Assembly (NCBI GenBank): GCA_016125405.1
Contig: WGLW01000026.1
Coordinates: 1 to 32,238, forward strand
Origin: Alphaproteobacteria bacterium
Lineage (GTDB): Bacteria > Pseudomonadota > Alphaproteobacteria > Caulobacterales > Hyphomonadaceae
Direction of reading: 5' to 3'
DNA: 32,238 nucleotides
The notes beneath the pieces are model-generated. The model was given only the letters and a program-made list of their open reading frames with translations. It was not told where the DNA came from and did no database searches. Shown here one piece after another: positions 22,784 to 30,730 of this stretch; the stretch's first letter is position 1, and each line of letters begins with the position of its first letter. The position numbers and the translations under genes were made by a program.

Positions 22784-23530
22784 ATGACCTTCCGCGCCGC
22801 CTGCCTCACACTTTTTCCGGAAGCCTTTCCGGGTGTGCTCGGACTGTCGATTGTCGGCTCCGCGCTGGAGAAGGGGCTGTGGTCGCTGGAAACGGTCGAC
22901 ATCCGGGCGTTCGGTCTGGGCAAGCACCGCACCGTCGACGACAGGCCGGCTGGCGGCGGCGCGGGAATGGTGTTGCGTGCCGATGTGGCCGCAGCCGCCC
23001 TGGATAGTGTCAATCGGGCTGATCGGCCGCTGATCTATCTTTCGCCGAGGGGCCGGCCGCTCACCCAGGCCCGGGCCCGCGAATTGGCCGCAGGTCCTGG
23101 GGTCATCCTCCTCTGCGGGCGGTTCGAGGGGCTGGATGAACGCGTCATAGAGGCGCGCGGGCTGGAGGAAGTCTCGATCGGGGATTTCGTGCTTGCCGGG
23201 GGCGAGGTGGCCGCTCAGGCGCTGCTGGAGGCCTGCGTGCGTCTGCTTCCAGGGGTGGCGGGAAATGCGGCCTCGCTGGAGGACGAAAGCTTCGAGACCG
23301 GCCTCCTGGAGCATCCCCACTATACCCGGCCGCAGATCTGGGAGGGACGCGAAATTCCGGCGGTTCTGCTCTCGGGCAACCACAAAAACATCCGGGATTG
23401 GCGGCGAAATCAGGCTGAGGAGTTGACGAAAGCCAGAAGACCGGATTTATACGCCGCTTCCCGGGGACCGCCCCCAGATGCGGCGGCGGCCCCAAAAAAC
23501 GCGCCCGCGTGGCGCGAAGACGAGAATTAA
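22784..23530 (+). CDS. trmD: tRNA (guanine-N1)-methyltransferase TrmD
   Basis: TrmD makes m1G37 in tRNAs with G36 and prevents +1 frameshifting. The 248-residue dimeric SPOUT enzyme shows the family blocks in order: [53 protein letters not shown] and [14 protein letters not shown]. These include the trefoil-knot SAM site and the catalytic Asp of the dimer partner. A short charged tail ([17 protein letters not shown]) is added. It lies 4 bases before rplS, as is usual. The expected upstream partners rpsP and rimM are not there, and the gene starts its own unit after a divergent hypothetical gene. Confidence 0.98.
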   Translation: MTFRAACLTLFPEAFPGVLGLSIVGSALEKGLWSLETVDIRAFGLGKHRTVDDRPAGGGAGMVLRADVAAAALDSVNRADRPLIYLSPRGRPLTQARARELAAGPGVILLCGRFEGLDERVIEARGLEEVSIGDFVLAGGEVAAQALLEACVRLLPGVAGNAASLEDESFETGLLEHPHYTRPQIWEGREIPAVLLSGNHKNIRDWRRNQAEELTKARRPDLYAASRGPPPDAAAAPKNAPAWREDEN

Positions 23531-23534
23531 GCCC

Positions 23535-23939
23535 ATGGCTGCGAACATCATCGAGACCCTCAATGCCGAGGAAATCGCCCGCGTCGACAATGGCAAGGCC
23601 ATTCCGGCGTTCGGCCCTGGCGACACGCTGCGCGTCAACGTGAAGATCTCGGAAGGCGACCGCGAGCGGGTCCAGGCCTTCGAGGGCGTCTGCATCGCCC
23701 GTTCGGGCGGCGGCCTCAACGAGAGCTTCACCGTCCGCAAGCTGTCCTTCGGAGAGGGTGTCGAACGCGTTTTCCCGCTGCACTCGCCGGTGCTGGATTC
23801 GATCGAGGTCAAGCGCAAGGGCAAGGTCCGCCGCGCCAAGCTTTACTATCTGCGCGGATTGACTGGTAAACGCGCCCGGATCGCCGAACGCACTAGCGGT
23901 CGCCGCGAAGAAGAGACGGGCGAGGGCGGGGCGGACTGA
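23535..23939 (+). CDS. rplS: Large ribosomal subunit protein L19
   Basis: L19 sits at the 30S-50S interface. The 134-residue product shows the full family sequence: [50 protein letters not shown], and [18 protein letters not shown] at the end of the conserved part. A charged extension ([10 protein letters not shown]) follows, common in alphaproteobacteria. The start 4 bases after trmD shows coupling. A strong intrinsic terminator ends the unit 33 bases later. Confidence 0.98.
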   Translation: MAANIIETLNAEEIARVDNGKAIPAFGPGDTLRVNVKISEGDRERVQAFEGVCIARSGGGLNESFTVRKLSFGEGVERVFPLHSPVLDSIEVKRKGKVRRAKLYYLRGLTGKRARIAERTSGRREEETGEGGAD

Positions 23940-23971
23940 TCGCGCCTCTGCCGAACGCAATGGTTCAAAAG

Positions 23972-24002
23972 GCCGTCAGACCCTATGGTCTGGCGGCTTT
24001 TT
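23972..24002 (+). terminator. Intrinsic terminator of trmD-rplS
   Basis: GCCGTCAGACC (23972-23982) pairs with GGTCTGGCGGC (23987-23997) with one G-T pair. The loop is CTAT, followed directly by TTTTT. It lies 33 bases after the rplS stop and 16 bases before the next gene's start. Confidence 0.92.
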
Positions 24003-24018
24003 ACTTTCGGAGCCGGAT

Positions 24019-24684
24019 GTGCCGCTGTCTATCGGATTCGTCGTCTATCCGGGCCTGAGCCAACTCGCCCTCACCGGGCCGTTGCAGGTTTTCGCGGGCC
24101 TTCCCGATACGACCTGCCACATCGCCGCAAAGACACTTGCGCCCGTAGCCTCTGACAGCGTCCTTAGCATCCCTCCCACCCGGGCGTTTGCTGACTGTCC
24201 AGATTTGGACCTGATCTGCGTGCCCGGCGGGCTCGGTGCGTCAGAGGCCCTTCGCGATAGCGAAACCATGACATTCATCAGGGAGCGAGGACGGTCGGCC
24301 AAGTGGGTCACGTCGGTCTGCACCGGCGCGTTCCTGATCGGCGCGGCAGGATTCCTGAAAAACAGGCGCGCTGCGACGCATTGGGCTTATCGCGATCTCC
24401 TGCCACTTGTCGGCGCCACCGCCGGCGGCGCCCGTGTGATGCACGATGGCAATGTCTGGACCTGCGCGGGCGTCACTGCCGGCATCGACTTCGCACTCGC
24501 CATCGCCGCTGAGATCGCAAGCCCCGGCGCGGCCCAGTCAATTCAGCTGGCGATGGAATACGATCCGGCGCCGCCGTTCGACGCCGGGAGCGCCAAGTTC
24601 GCTCCCGAGCCCGTGAAGCAACGCCTGGATGTCGCATACAACCGCATGCGCCACGCGATGCGAGACGCGCTAGCTTCGGCGTAG
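24019..24684 (+). CDS. DJ-1/PfpI-family protein, isonitrile hydratase-like
   Basis: The 221-residue product is close to isonitrile hydratase (InhA), which hydrates isocyanides to N-formamides. The nucleophile Cys101 sits in SVCTGAFLIGAAG, with ICVPGG before it. RAATHWAYRDLLPLVGA and GVTAGIDFALAIAAEIA match the rest of the family. One feature is off. The conserved Asp at position 17 of the LDxTGP motif, which neighbours the catalytic cysteine, is Ala here (QLALTGP). Activity on isonitriles is therefore doubtful and another chemistry is possible. The start is a GTG at 24019, right behind the rplS terminator. A perfect-stem terminator follows. It is cytosolic. Confidence 0.88.
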   Translation: MPLSIGFVVYPGLSQLALTGPLQVFAGLPDTTCHIAAKTLAPVASDSVLSIPPTRAFADCPDLDLICVPGGLGASEALRDSETMTFIRERGRSAKWVTSVCTGAFLIGAAGFLKNRRAATHWAYRDLLPLVGATAGGARVMHDGNVWTCAGVTAGIDFALAIAAEIASPGAAQSIQLAMEYDPAPPFDAGSAKFAPEPVKQRLDVAYNRMRHAMRDALASA

Positions 24685-24733
24685 TGCCGATGGTGATCGT
24701 CGGCTGATCGTTGGCCTGGCAAATCAGTCGCGC

Positions 24734-24774
24734 AAACGGCCCGCCGGAGGTTTGGCGGGCCGTTTGTTTGTTTT
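24734..24774 (+). terminator. Intrinsic terminator after the InhA-like gene
   Basis: AAACGGCCCGCC (24734-24745) pairs perfectly with GGCGGGCCGTTT (24754-24765). The loop is GGAGGTTT, followed by GTTTGTTTT. It lies between the convergent InhA-like and tonB genes and clearly serves the rightward one. On the other strand the following bases are not T-rich. Confidence 0.88.
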
Positions 24775-24782
24775 CGCCAAGT

Positions 24783-25391
24783 CTAGCTCCTGTCCCTCAG
24801 GTTCCAGCTGTAGGTGATATTGTAATTGCACATCGCGGCGGGTTTGCCGTTCAGCATTGCCGGCTTGAAGCGGGCTCGAGACATCCACTTCAACGCGGCG
24901 TCATCCAGGCTGGCGTGTCCGCTGGAGCGGAGGATTTTAGAGTCTGTCACGCGGCCTGCTGCGTTGACGCACAGCGTAAGCGTGGTGTCGCCCTGTTCCT
25001 GCGCGCGGATCGCAGCGATCGGGTAGGGCGGCTTGTCGCGCGCCACCAGTTGCGGCCGCGTGTCCGGCATTGGAGGCGTGGGTGGCGCCGCCGGTTCGGG
25101 CACGGCGACAATCGCCGGTTCTTCAACAACCGGTATTTCTGGCGGCACGATGATCGGCGGCGGCGTATCGAGCTTTGGCTCGATCTTGGGCTTGTCCGGG
25201 ATTGGCTTTGGCGGAGCGGGTTTGTCCGGCGCCTGCAGGATCGAGACAATCATGGCTTTCGGTATAGGCGCCACGATCTTGCGGTTGGCGACGCTCACGA
25301 GCGCCCAAGCCATGAGCACTGTCATCGCCACAGCGGTCGTGGCGCCCACCATCCGGGTTCCGGTCTTGTGCTGTCGAACGGCGTACATCAA
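24783..25391 (-). CDS. tonB: TonB-type energy transducer
   Basis: TonB proteins span the inner membrane and periplasm and transmit proton-motive force to outer-membrane TonB-dependent receptors. The 202-residue product has a short basic N-terminus and one membrane helix (about 15-35). A Pro/Lys/Glu-rich periplasmic spacer follows (PDKPAPPKPIPDKPKIEPK, then PPPIIVPPEIPVVEEP). The C-terminal TonB domain holds PPYPIAAIRAQEQGDTTLTL and ALKWMSRARFKPAMLNGKPA. Two ATG codons are adjacent at the start. No exbB, exbD or receptor gene lies nearby, so it is a stand-alone copy. The AT-rich upstream gap contains a palindromic candidate operator. Confidence 0.93.
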   Translation of the reverse strand: MMYAVRQHKTGTRMVGATTAVAMTVLMAWALVSVANRKIVAPIPKAMIVSILQAPDKPAPPKPIPDKPKIEPKLDTPPPIIVPPEIPVVEEPAIVAVPEPAAPPTPPMPDTRPQLVARDKPPYPIAAIRAQEQGDTTLTLCVNAAGRVTDSKILRSSGHASLDDAALKWMSRARFKPAMLNGKPAAMCNYNITYSWNLRDRS

Positions 25392-25500
25392 CGCCTCCTC
25401 TTGTGGCCGCCTTCTCCTTCAGGCGGTGATTTCCAGTCTTCAAAGTCTCCGTTCAATCCACTTTCTTTCAGTCCTTCAGTTTAATTGCGATCGCGATTTA

Positions 25501-25522
25501 ATTGTGATCGATTTCTCACAAT
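25501..25522. promoter_or_regulatory. Inverted repeat in the tonB upstream region
   Basis: ATTGTGA (25501-25507) is mirrored by TCACAAT (25516-25522) with an 8-base spacer, inside a 249-base AT-rich gap (25392-25640). The arms resemble CRP/FNR half-sites (TGTGA/TCACA), but the usual CRP spacer is 6 bases. A direct repeat TTAATT (25481-25486, 25498-25503) and the palindrome GCGATCGC (25487-25494) are adjacent. It lies about 110 bases upstream of tonB, so a regulatory role is possible. Confidence 0.4.
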
Positions 25523-25640
25523 TCTGCCGCATCTGTTTTATGACGCTGCATCAATAACGCAGGCGACATCTTGAATTTTGAGAAGCGAGTATTACTGCTT
25601 CACGGCCCCGTGATTTCTGCGTGAAAACAGGACCGCCGGA

Positions 25641-26630
25641 TTAACGTCCGGCGTCGAACAACCGTTCCGGCAGGGATGCAGGGTCCGGCAACCCGGTCGC
25701 TCCACCGTTCAGCGTTTTCTGCATTAGCAGCGTGTCCAGCCAGCGGCCGAACTTGAAGCCCGATCCTTCGATCACACCCGCTTGCTGAAAGCCCATGGCT
25801 TCGTGCAGGCGTACCGACGCCTGGTTGCGCCTGCCATCGCCGATGACGGCGACCACCTGACGAAATCCCAGTTGCTCCAGCTCTTCGATCAGGTGCACGA
25901 GCAGCCTGCGACCCACGCCGCGTCCCTGCATGTCGGGAGCGAGATAAATCGAGTTCTCTGCCATGAAGCGATAGGCCGGCCGCGGCCGGAACGGGCCGGC
26001 GTAGGCGTAGCCGATGACTTCGCCCGTTCGTTCGGCGACAAAGTACGGGTAGCCGCTGCCGGCCAGCGCTGCATAGCGGCGCGCCATTTCATCCTCGCCA
26101 GGCGGCGTCAGCTCATAGCTGGCTGTGCCATTTGAAACGGCGTGGGCATAGATCGCCGTGATCGCCGGAATGTCCTCTGGACTCGCGGCGCGGATGTAGA
26201 GATCCGCAGGCGGCTCCTGCGCAGCGCGCACGGTTCCGACGTCGTGTCCGATGAAATCGCCAAGCGGGCGCCGGTCCAACAGGCCAAGCACCTGTTCAAC
26301 CGGCCGGCAGAGCCGCACGCCCCTCGGCGTCGCAACGAACGGGCGCTGCACCAAAGCCGGATGGGCGATCATCGCCGCAATAATGTCGTTGCCGGCGCTA
26401 TCATCAAGCAGGTGAGGATGGTCGGCCCGCGTTTCCTTCTCTCGCAGCGCCTCGCGGGGCGAAATCCCGGCAGCGGCGAACAGCGCCAGCAGCTGTCCGC
26501 GCGTCCAGCCCGCGCTCAGATATTCGATAACTTCCGGCGAATAGCCCGCGGCCTCTAGGACTGCGAGCACTTTGCGGGACGTACCGCAGGCTGGGTTGTG
26601 ATAGATGACGACTGGAAAGGCGTCGCTCAT
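25641..26630 (-). CDS. Fusion of ArsC arsenate reductase and PAT/ArsN1-like N-acetyltransferase
   Basis: The 329-residue product has two complete domains. Residues 5-120 form a glutaredoxin-coupled arsenate reductase: HNPACGTSRK gives the catalytic Cys15, and QRPFVATPRGVRLCRP gives Arg96 and Arg109. With Arg63, these match the arsenate-binding arginines of plasmid R773 ArsC. After a linker (120-142), residues 143-310 form a GNAT acetyltransferase like phosphinothricin acetyltransferase and ArsN1. It has AYAGPFRPRPAYRF, the acetyl-CoA loop QGRGVGRRL (235-243) and VAVIGDGRRNQASVRLHEAMGF. ArsN1 acetylates the arsenic antibiotic arsinothricin, so a joint arsenic role is plausible. The ATG lies 11 bases after sdhB. 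No arsR, arsB or acr3 is near. Confidence 0.9.
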   Translation of the reverse strand: MSDAFPVVIYHNPACGTSRKVLAVLEAAGYSPEVIEYLSAGWTRGQLLALFAAAGISPREALREKETRADHPHLLDDSAGNDIIAAMIAHPALVQRPFVATPRGVRLCRPVEQVLGLLDRRPLGDFIGHDVGTVRAAQEPPADLYIRAASPEDIPAITAIYAHAVSNGTASYELTPPGEDEMARRYAALAGSGYPYFVAERTGEVIGYAYAGPFRPRPAYRFMAENSIYLAPDMQGRGVGRRLLVHLIEELEQLGFRQVVAVIGDGRRNQASVRLHEAMGFQQAGVIEGSGFKFGRWLDTLLMQKTLNGGATGLPDPASLPERLFDAGR

Positions 26631-26641
26631 TCCCGCACGTT

Positions 26642-27421
26642 TCAGGCGACCCGTTCGACCATCAACTTCTTTATCTCTGCGATCGCTTTGGCTGGGTTGA
26701 GGCCCTTGGGGCAGACCTGCGCGCAGTTCATGATGGTGTGGCAACGGTAGAGCTTGAACGGGTCCTCGAGGTCATCGAGGCGTTCCCCGGTAGATTCGTC
26801 GCGGCTGTCGATGATCCAGCGGTAAGCTTGCAGCAGGGCGGCCGGTCCCAGGAATTTGTCGCCATTCCACCAGTAGCTCGGGCAGGCCGTCGAACACGAG
26901 GCGCACATGATGCACTCGTAAAGACCGTCGAGTTTCTTCCGGTCGTCCTCAGACTGGCGCCATTCTTTCTGGGGCTCGGGCGTCGTGGTCTTCAGATAGG
27001 GCTGAACGTAGGTGTGTTGTGCATAGAAATTGGTCAGGTCGGGCACCAGGTCCTTGACCACTGGCATATGCGGCAGCGGCGAGATGGTGACGGTCGATCC
27101 AAATTCGTCATGGCCTTTGGTGCAGGCGATTGTGTTGCGCCCGCCGATATTCATCGAGCACGAGCCGCACACGCCCTCGCGGCACGACCTGCGGAAGCTC
27201 AGCGTCGGATCGACCTCATTCTTGATGTAGATCAGCGCATCGAGAACCATCGGCCCGAATTTCGACGCGTCCACCGTATAGGTATCCCAGCTCGGATTCT
27301 TGCCGCTCGCCGGATCATAGCGATAGATTTTGAACGTCTTGAGCTTCTTGGCGCTTGAGGGTTTGGGCCACGCCTTTCCCGTTCTCACGACGGAATTGCG
27401 CGGCAACGTCAGTTCGACCAT
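26642..27421 (-). CDS. sdhB: Succinate dehydrogenase iron-sulfur subunit SdhB
   Basis: SdhB carries electrons from the flavoprotein SdhA to the quinone site in complex II. The 259-residue product has all ligands. The [2Fe-2S] cluster uses Cys80, Cys85, Cys88 and Cys100 (CREGVCGSC). The [4Fe-4S] and [3Fe-4S] clusters draw on Cys170, Cys173, Cys176, Cys180 ([12 protein letters not shown]) and Cys227, Cys233, Cys237 ([14 protein letters not shown]). The length is normal for alphaproteobacteria. sdhC, sdhD and sdhA, which usually precede sdhB, are absent; a SUFU-domain gene takes their place 92 bases upstream. The gene is followed 11 bases later by the ArsC fusion gene and is probably cotranscribed with it. 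Confidence 0.98.
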   Translation of the reverse strand: MVELTLPRNSVVRTGKAWPKPSSAKKLKTFKIYRYDPASGKNPSWDTYTVDASKFGPMVLDALIYIKNEVDPTLSFRRSCREGVCGSCSMNIGGRNTIACTKGHDEFGSTVTISPLPHMPVVKDLVPDLTNFYAQHTYVQPYLKTTTPEPQKEWRQSEDDRKKLDGLYECIMCASCSTACPSYWWNGDKFLGPAALLQAYRWIIDSRDESTGERLDDLEDPFKLYRCHTIMNCAQVCPKGLNPAKAIAEIKKLMVERVA

Positions 27422-27513
27422 GAGCCTGATTACCCCTACGCCAAGATTGCGCGCAATCTAGCGGGCGTCGCGAAAAATGGAAGCGCCCGCAAGCGCCTAA
27501 TTGGCGTTCTGCG

Positions 27514-28260
27514 CTAGCGGATTCCCACCAGCCCAAGGAGGCGCGACAGCCAGCCACGCCTGGCCTCCTGCGTGACGCGAGCGACACTGGGCCTGCGAAA
27601 GTCGAGCATCTCGGTGACGTTTCCTGCGACCAGGGCCCGTACCAGCTCCACCGGCCCATGCTGGTGCGCCGCATCCAACTCGTCGCGATAGATCGGCACG
27701 GGTGCAATGAATTGCACCGTCTCGCCATTCGCCAGTTTCATCGCACCGAACCCGTCTGCTGGCAGGCGGGGAGGCAGGAAGGCGAACGCGGCCATTTCCG
27801 AGCCTTCGAAGATCGGTTCAGGATCATCCGAAAATGCCACTGTCTCGCCTGGTTCCACGGTGATCGGCTGTAGGTGAACAAGCTTGGCGAACTGCCGAAC
27901 CGTATTGGCGGCGATGTTCATCATCTCTCGGTCGGCTTTGGGATCGCCTTTCTGTGGCGCCGCCAGAACAAATTCCACGCGCTTGCGCACGCCTTCTTCT
28001 GCATAGGCTTTCGCAGGCAGGGGGCGAAACGCCGCCCCGAAGGATGCAACGTAGGCGAAACGCCGTTCGCCTGCGGGCGGCGCGACCAGCACATCCACCG
28101 GCGGCCCGTGCTCCTTCGATTTGCCGCGCCAGCCATCTGCGTCATTAAACGCGATCTGGTGTTCGCCGATGTTGCGAGAAAGATGCAGACACACTTCGTC
28201 CAGCATCTCGTCGCCAGAGAGACCGAAGTCGGTTTGCGCGCCCCAGATGTTCTGGATCAT
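27514..28260 (-). CDS. Suppressor-of-fused (SUFU) domain protein
   Basis: The 248-residue product fits the bacterial SUFU family, whose eukaryotic relative restrains Gli transcription factors. Bacterial members are poorly characterised, and some act as immunity proteins in polymorphic toxin systems. The N-terminal part reads EVCLHLSRNIGEHQIAFND, then VDVLVAPPAGERRFAYVASF. The family-typical FIAPVPIYRDELD comes near residue 190. A C-terminal RVTQEARRGWLSRLLGL ends it. No toxin gene is adjacent. It has no signal peptide. The ribosome binding site is weak and the start could be the ATG at codon 19. It lies between the DUF885 gene and sdhB on the same strand, with 59- and 92-base gaps. Confidence 0.78.
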   Translation of the reverse strand: MIQNIWGAQTDFGLSGDEMLDEVCLHLSRNIGEHQIAFNDADGWRGKSKEHGPPVDVLVAPPAGERRFAYVASFGAAFRPLPAKAYAEEGVRKRVEFVLAAPQKGDPKADREMMNIAANTVRQFAKLVHLQPITVEPGETVAFSDDPEPIFEGSEMAAFAFLPPRLPADGFGAMKLANGETVQFIAPVPIYRDELDAAHQHGPVELVRALVAGNVTEMLDFRRPSVARVTQEARRGWLSRLLGLVGIR

Positions 28261-28319
28261 CCCGGTGTTCTGGTGCGCGCCGGGCGAGACGTCAACCGCC
28301 TCGCGAACAATCGTGACCT

Positions 28320-30131
28320 CTAGAGGATCGCTTCGTCGAACATCAGAGCGCGAACGAAACGAACTGGCGGGGAGCCGTGCGCGAGCGCGGTATCATGGTA
28401 AGTCTTGAGATCGAAGCCGGCGCCTGCCTTGGTCTGTGCATCCTTGCGCAGCGCCCAGTGCGCTGTCATGCCGACGAAATAGCTGGAGAGCTGGCCCGAA
28501 CTAACGCGTGCGCGTGTCCACTTGCCGGCCGCCTCGCGCTCTTCCTGGAAACCTTCCCGGGTCATGAAATCCATGGCCGTCTTCTCGCCCCAGCCATCGA
28601 CATGCACACCCTGATCGAGAATGGCGTTGTCGGTGGAGCGCAGCCGCATCTTGAGATTGGTGAGCTTGCGTAGCGGATCGCCGGCGCCAAATCCCTGCTC
28701 GATCATCATGTCCTCGGCATAACAGGCCCAACCCTCGATGAAGGACCCGGATGCCAGCACGGCGCGCAGCACGCTGGGGTGCTTGTTGGCGTGCCAAAGC
28801 TGCACATAGTGCCCGGGCATCGCCTCGTGCACGGCCAACTCGTAGATCATCTTCGAATTATATTCGCTGAGGAACGACTTCGTCTGCGCGTCGGTCCAGT
28901 CCGCCGGGATCGGCGAGATGTTGTAGAACGTCTCAAGATTGCGATCGAGCGGCCCGGGCGAATCGCAATTCGCCACCGCTACGCCCTGCTGAAATTTCGG
29001 CATCACCTGCACCCTTACCGGTGCATCAGGCAGCGTTACGATTGCGTGGTCGCGTACGTAGGTTGTCGCATCGTCCAGAGCGCGCTTGGCGTCGTCGAAC
29101 AGATGCTCCCGTGCGGGCCGCTGTGCGGCGGCGAGGGCGAAAGCGGCGGCGACGGTGGTTCGCTTCTGTTCGTCGGTAGGTTTGGCGGGCAGCGGTTTGG
29201 CGCCCGTCTGCGCGGTCAACACAGAGGCTGCGATCTCGTACATCTCCTCGCGGATCGCCAGCGCGTTGGCCTCGGCGCGCTTGCGCAGCTCTTCTTTCGG
29301 GGTTGTCTCGTTGATCGAAAATCGCAGCTTCTGGTCGAAATTCTTTCCAAGCCTGAAATCGCCTTTCGCTGAGGGTAGTAGCGTCTTGTCGATCCACGCC
29401 TGATGCTCGGCCACAGCGGCTTTCGCCTGGTCAGCGGCGGCGAGCAGTCGCTTGCGATCGTCGGGCCCCAGCTTGTCGGCGGCGGGCAGGATCAATTCGT
29501 CTATGATTGCTGTCGTGCCGCCATTCTGCCTGGAATAGGTTTTGGCGTGGATTTCCGGCACGGCCTCAGCCACCAGAGTTTTACGGACCTGCGCCAGGAA
29601 GTCCGGCATCTTTTCCATCCGTGCGGCAGCCGAGATCAGACGCTGGTCGATAGGCGCGAATTCGCGCGCCATCAGCGAATAGACCACCGAGCTGCCGGTC
29701 TCACTGTAGAGGAGGGGATCCCAACTCCAGTCTTTCAGCGTGTCGAGGCTGAAGGCGTCCTGCGCGAGCGATTCCTCCAGCATAGCCGCGTCGACCTGGT
29801 TGTCACGAGACAGAGCCGAGCGGTCGATCGCTGACAGCTTGGCCGTGGCGTCCTTGACGATCGCTGCCCGCGCAGCGCGGCCCGTTTCGCTGATGTCGTC
29901 AAGCTCGCTATCGAAACGGTGGTCGCCGATCATGGTTGCGTAGACCGGGCTGGCCTTGAATGTCGCATCCATCCAGATCTTCGAAAGCTCCGTGAAGGCG
30001 CTGTCAGCCTGAGAGGATCCTGCGGCTTTTGCGGGCACGGCCGCTTCCTTGTTTGGAGAACACCCCACCAGCGGCGTTAGCGCGACCGAGGATGTCAGCA
30101 CCAGCGCGCTGCGCCGCGAGATCGGTGTCAT
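28320..30131 (-). CDS. DUF885 family protein, putative metallopeptidase lipoprotein
   Basis: DUF885 proteins are predicted zinc peptidases, mostly uncharacterised. The 603-residue product opens with a twin-arginine-like leader (SRRSALVLTSSVALTPLVGC) ending in a lipobox with lipid Cys24, so it should be an envelope lipoprotein. The family's zinc motif is HEAMPGH at 435-441, followed by SFIEGWACYAEDMMIEQG about 25 residues later, which supplies a further Glu ligand. The C-terminal GQLSSYFVGMTAHWALR is also typical. GGGAGAG lies 7 nt before the ATG at 30131. The length is normal. The substrate is unknown; peptides are likely. A 133-base gap separates it from the DUF2007 gene. Confidence 0.92.
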   Translation of the reverse strand: MTPISRRSALVLTSSVALTPLVGCSPNKEAAVPAKAAGSSQADSAFTELSKIWMDATFKASPVYATMIGDHRFDSELDDISETGRAARAAIVKDATAKLSAIDRSALSRDNQVDAAMLEESLAQDAFSLDTLKDWSWDPLLYSETGSSVVYSLMAREFAPIDQRLISAAARMEKMPDFLAQVRKTLVAEAVPEIHAKTYSRQNGGTTAIIDELILPAADKLGPDDRKRLLAAADQAKAAVAEHQAWIDKTLLPSAKGDFRLGKNFDQKLRFSINETTPKEELRKRAEANALAIREEMYEIAASVLTAQTGAKPLPAKPTDEQKRTTVAAAFALAAAQRPAREHLFDDAKRALDDATTYVRDHAIVTLPDAPVRVQVMPKFQQGVAVANCDSPGPLDRNLETFYNISPIPADWTDAQTKSFLSEYNSKMIYELAVHEAMPGHYVQLWHANKHPSVLRAVLASGSFIEGWACYAEDMMIEQGFGAGDPLRKLTNLKMRLRSTDNAILDQGVHVDGWGEKTAMDFMTREGFQEEREAAGKWTRARVSSGQLSSYFVGMTAHWALRKDAQTKAGAGFDLKTYHDTALAHGSPPVRFVRALMFDEAIL

Positions 30132-30264
30132 GTCATGGCTCTCCCGCGCTTTGTCCGCGGGCAACTTTCACCGCAAGCTTGGGCGGGTCAAGCGCGTCGG
30201 CAGAGTTCGCTTTTCGGCCTTGAGAATGCACAGCGTGCAGGGGCTGCGGTCGGGGTGAGGTCAG

Positions 30265-30669
30265 TCACCCAAAAAAGCGCATCACCAGTCTGATCCAGCC
30301 CTGAATAAGAACTCCGGCGAGAAGGAGTACAAACGGTCCGAGAACCCAAAGCAGGAGCACACGCACCTTCCAACGATCCTTTCGGCGTGCGGGATCGTAG
30401 GGCACGTCGTCCGGATCATCGGTGAAATCTGGCCCGATCTCGACTCGCTCCTGGAGAAGGGCCCTAGCTTGCTCCAGCGTGGTGGAGGGCACCATGATCT
30501 GGATTCCACCCATGGCAGGCACCATCGTCCAGGCGACCGCCGCCGAGTGAGCGTTTCCGACAATTGCCGGTACTCGGCCCGCGCGCAACGCAGCAACAGC
30601 TATGTTTGCCTCTTCCATGCTGGAAAATGACGCAAGCACGGAATAGCCATCGTCGAGTCGCTCAGTCAT
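30265..30669 (-). CDS. DUF2007-domain protein with C-terminal membrane helix
   Basis: DUF2007 is described as a putative signal-transducing domain with a ferredoxin-like alpha/beta fold. Residues 8-73 match it: SVLASFSSMEEANIAVAALR, then VPAIVGNAHSAAV, then GIQIMVPSTTLEQARALL. An acidic, Asp-rich stretch (DFTDDPDDVPYD) leads to a basic patch (RRKDRWK) and one membrane helix (VLLLWVLGPFVLLLAGVLIQ). The domain should be cytoplasmic and tethered to the inner membrane. The 134-residue size is typical for a two-part version. The function is unknown. The gene is divergent from the acyl-CoA dehydrogenase gene. Confidence 0.82.
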   Translation of the reverse strand: MTERLDDGYSVLASFSSMEEANIAVAALRAGRVPAIVGNAHSAAVAWTMVPAMGGIQIMVPSTTLEQARALLQERVEIGPDFTDDPDDVPYDPARRKDRWKVRVLLLWVLGPFVLLLAGVLIQGWIRLVMRFFG

Positions 30670-30730
30670 GCGCCCCCCTTATTCGTGGGAAGACAGCGTA
30701 ATCCGGCTCTAGATCCCTGCAAGCTTCAGT

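Noticed and set aside
30254-30271. GGGTGA-N6-TCACCC hairpin at the end of the DUF2007 gene
   Set aside because: On the gene's strand the T run comes before the hairpin instead of after it, so it does not fit an intrinsic terminator.
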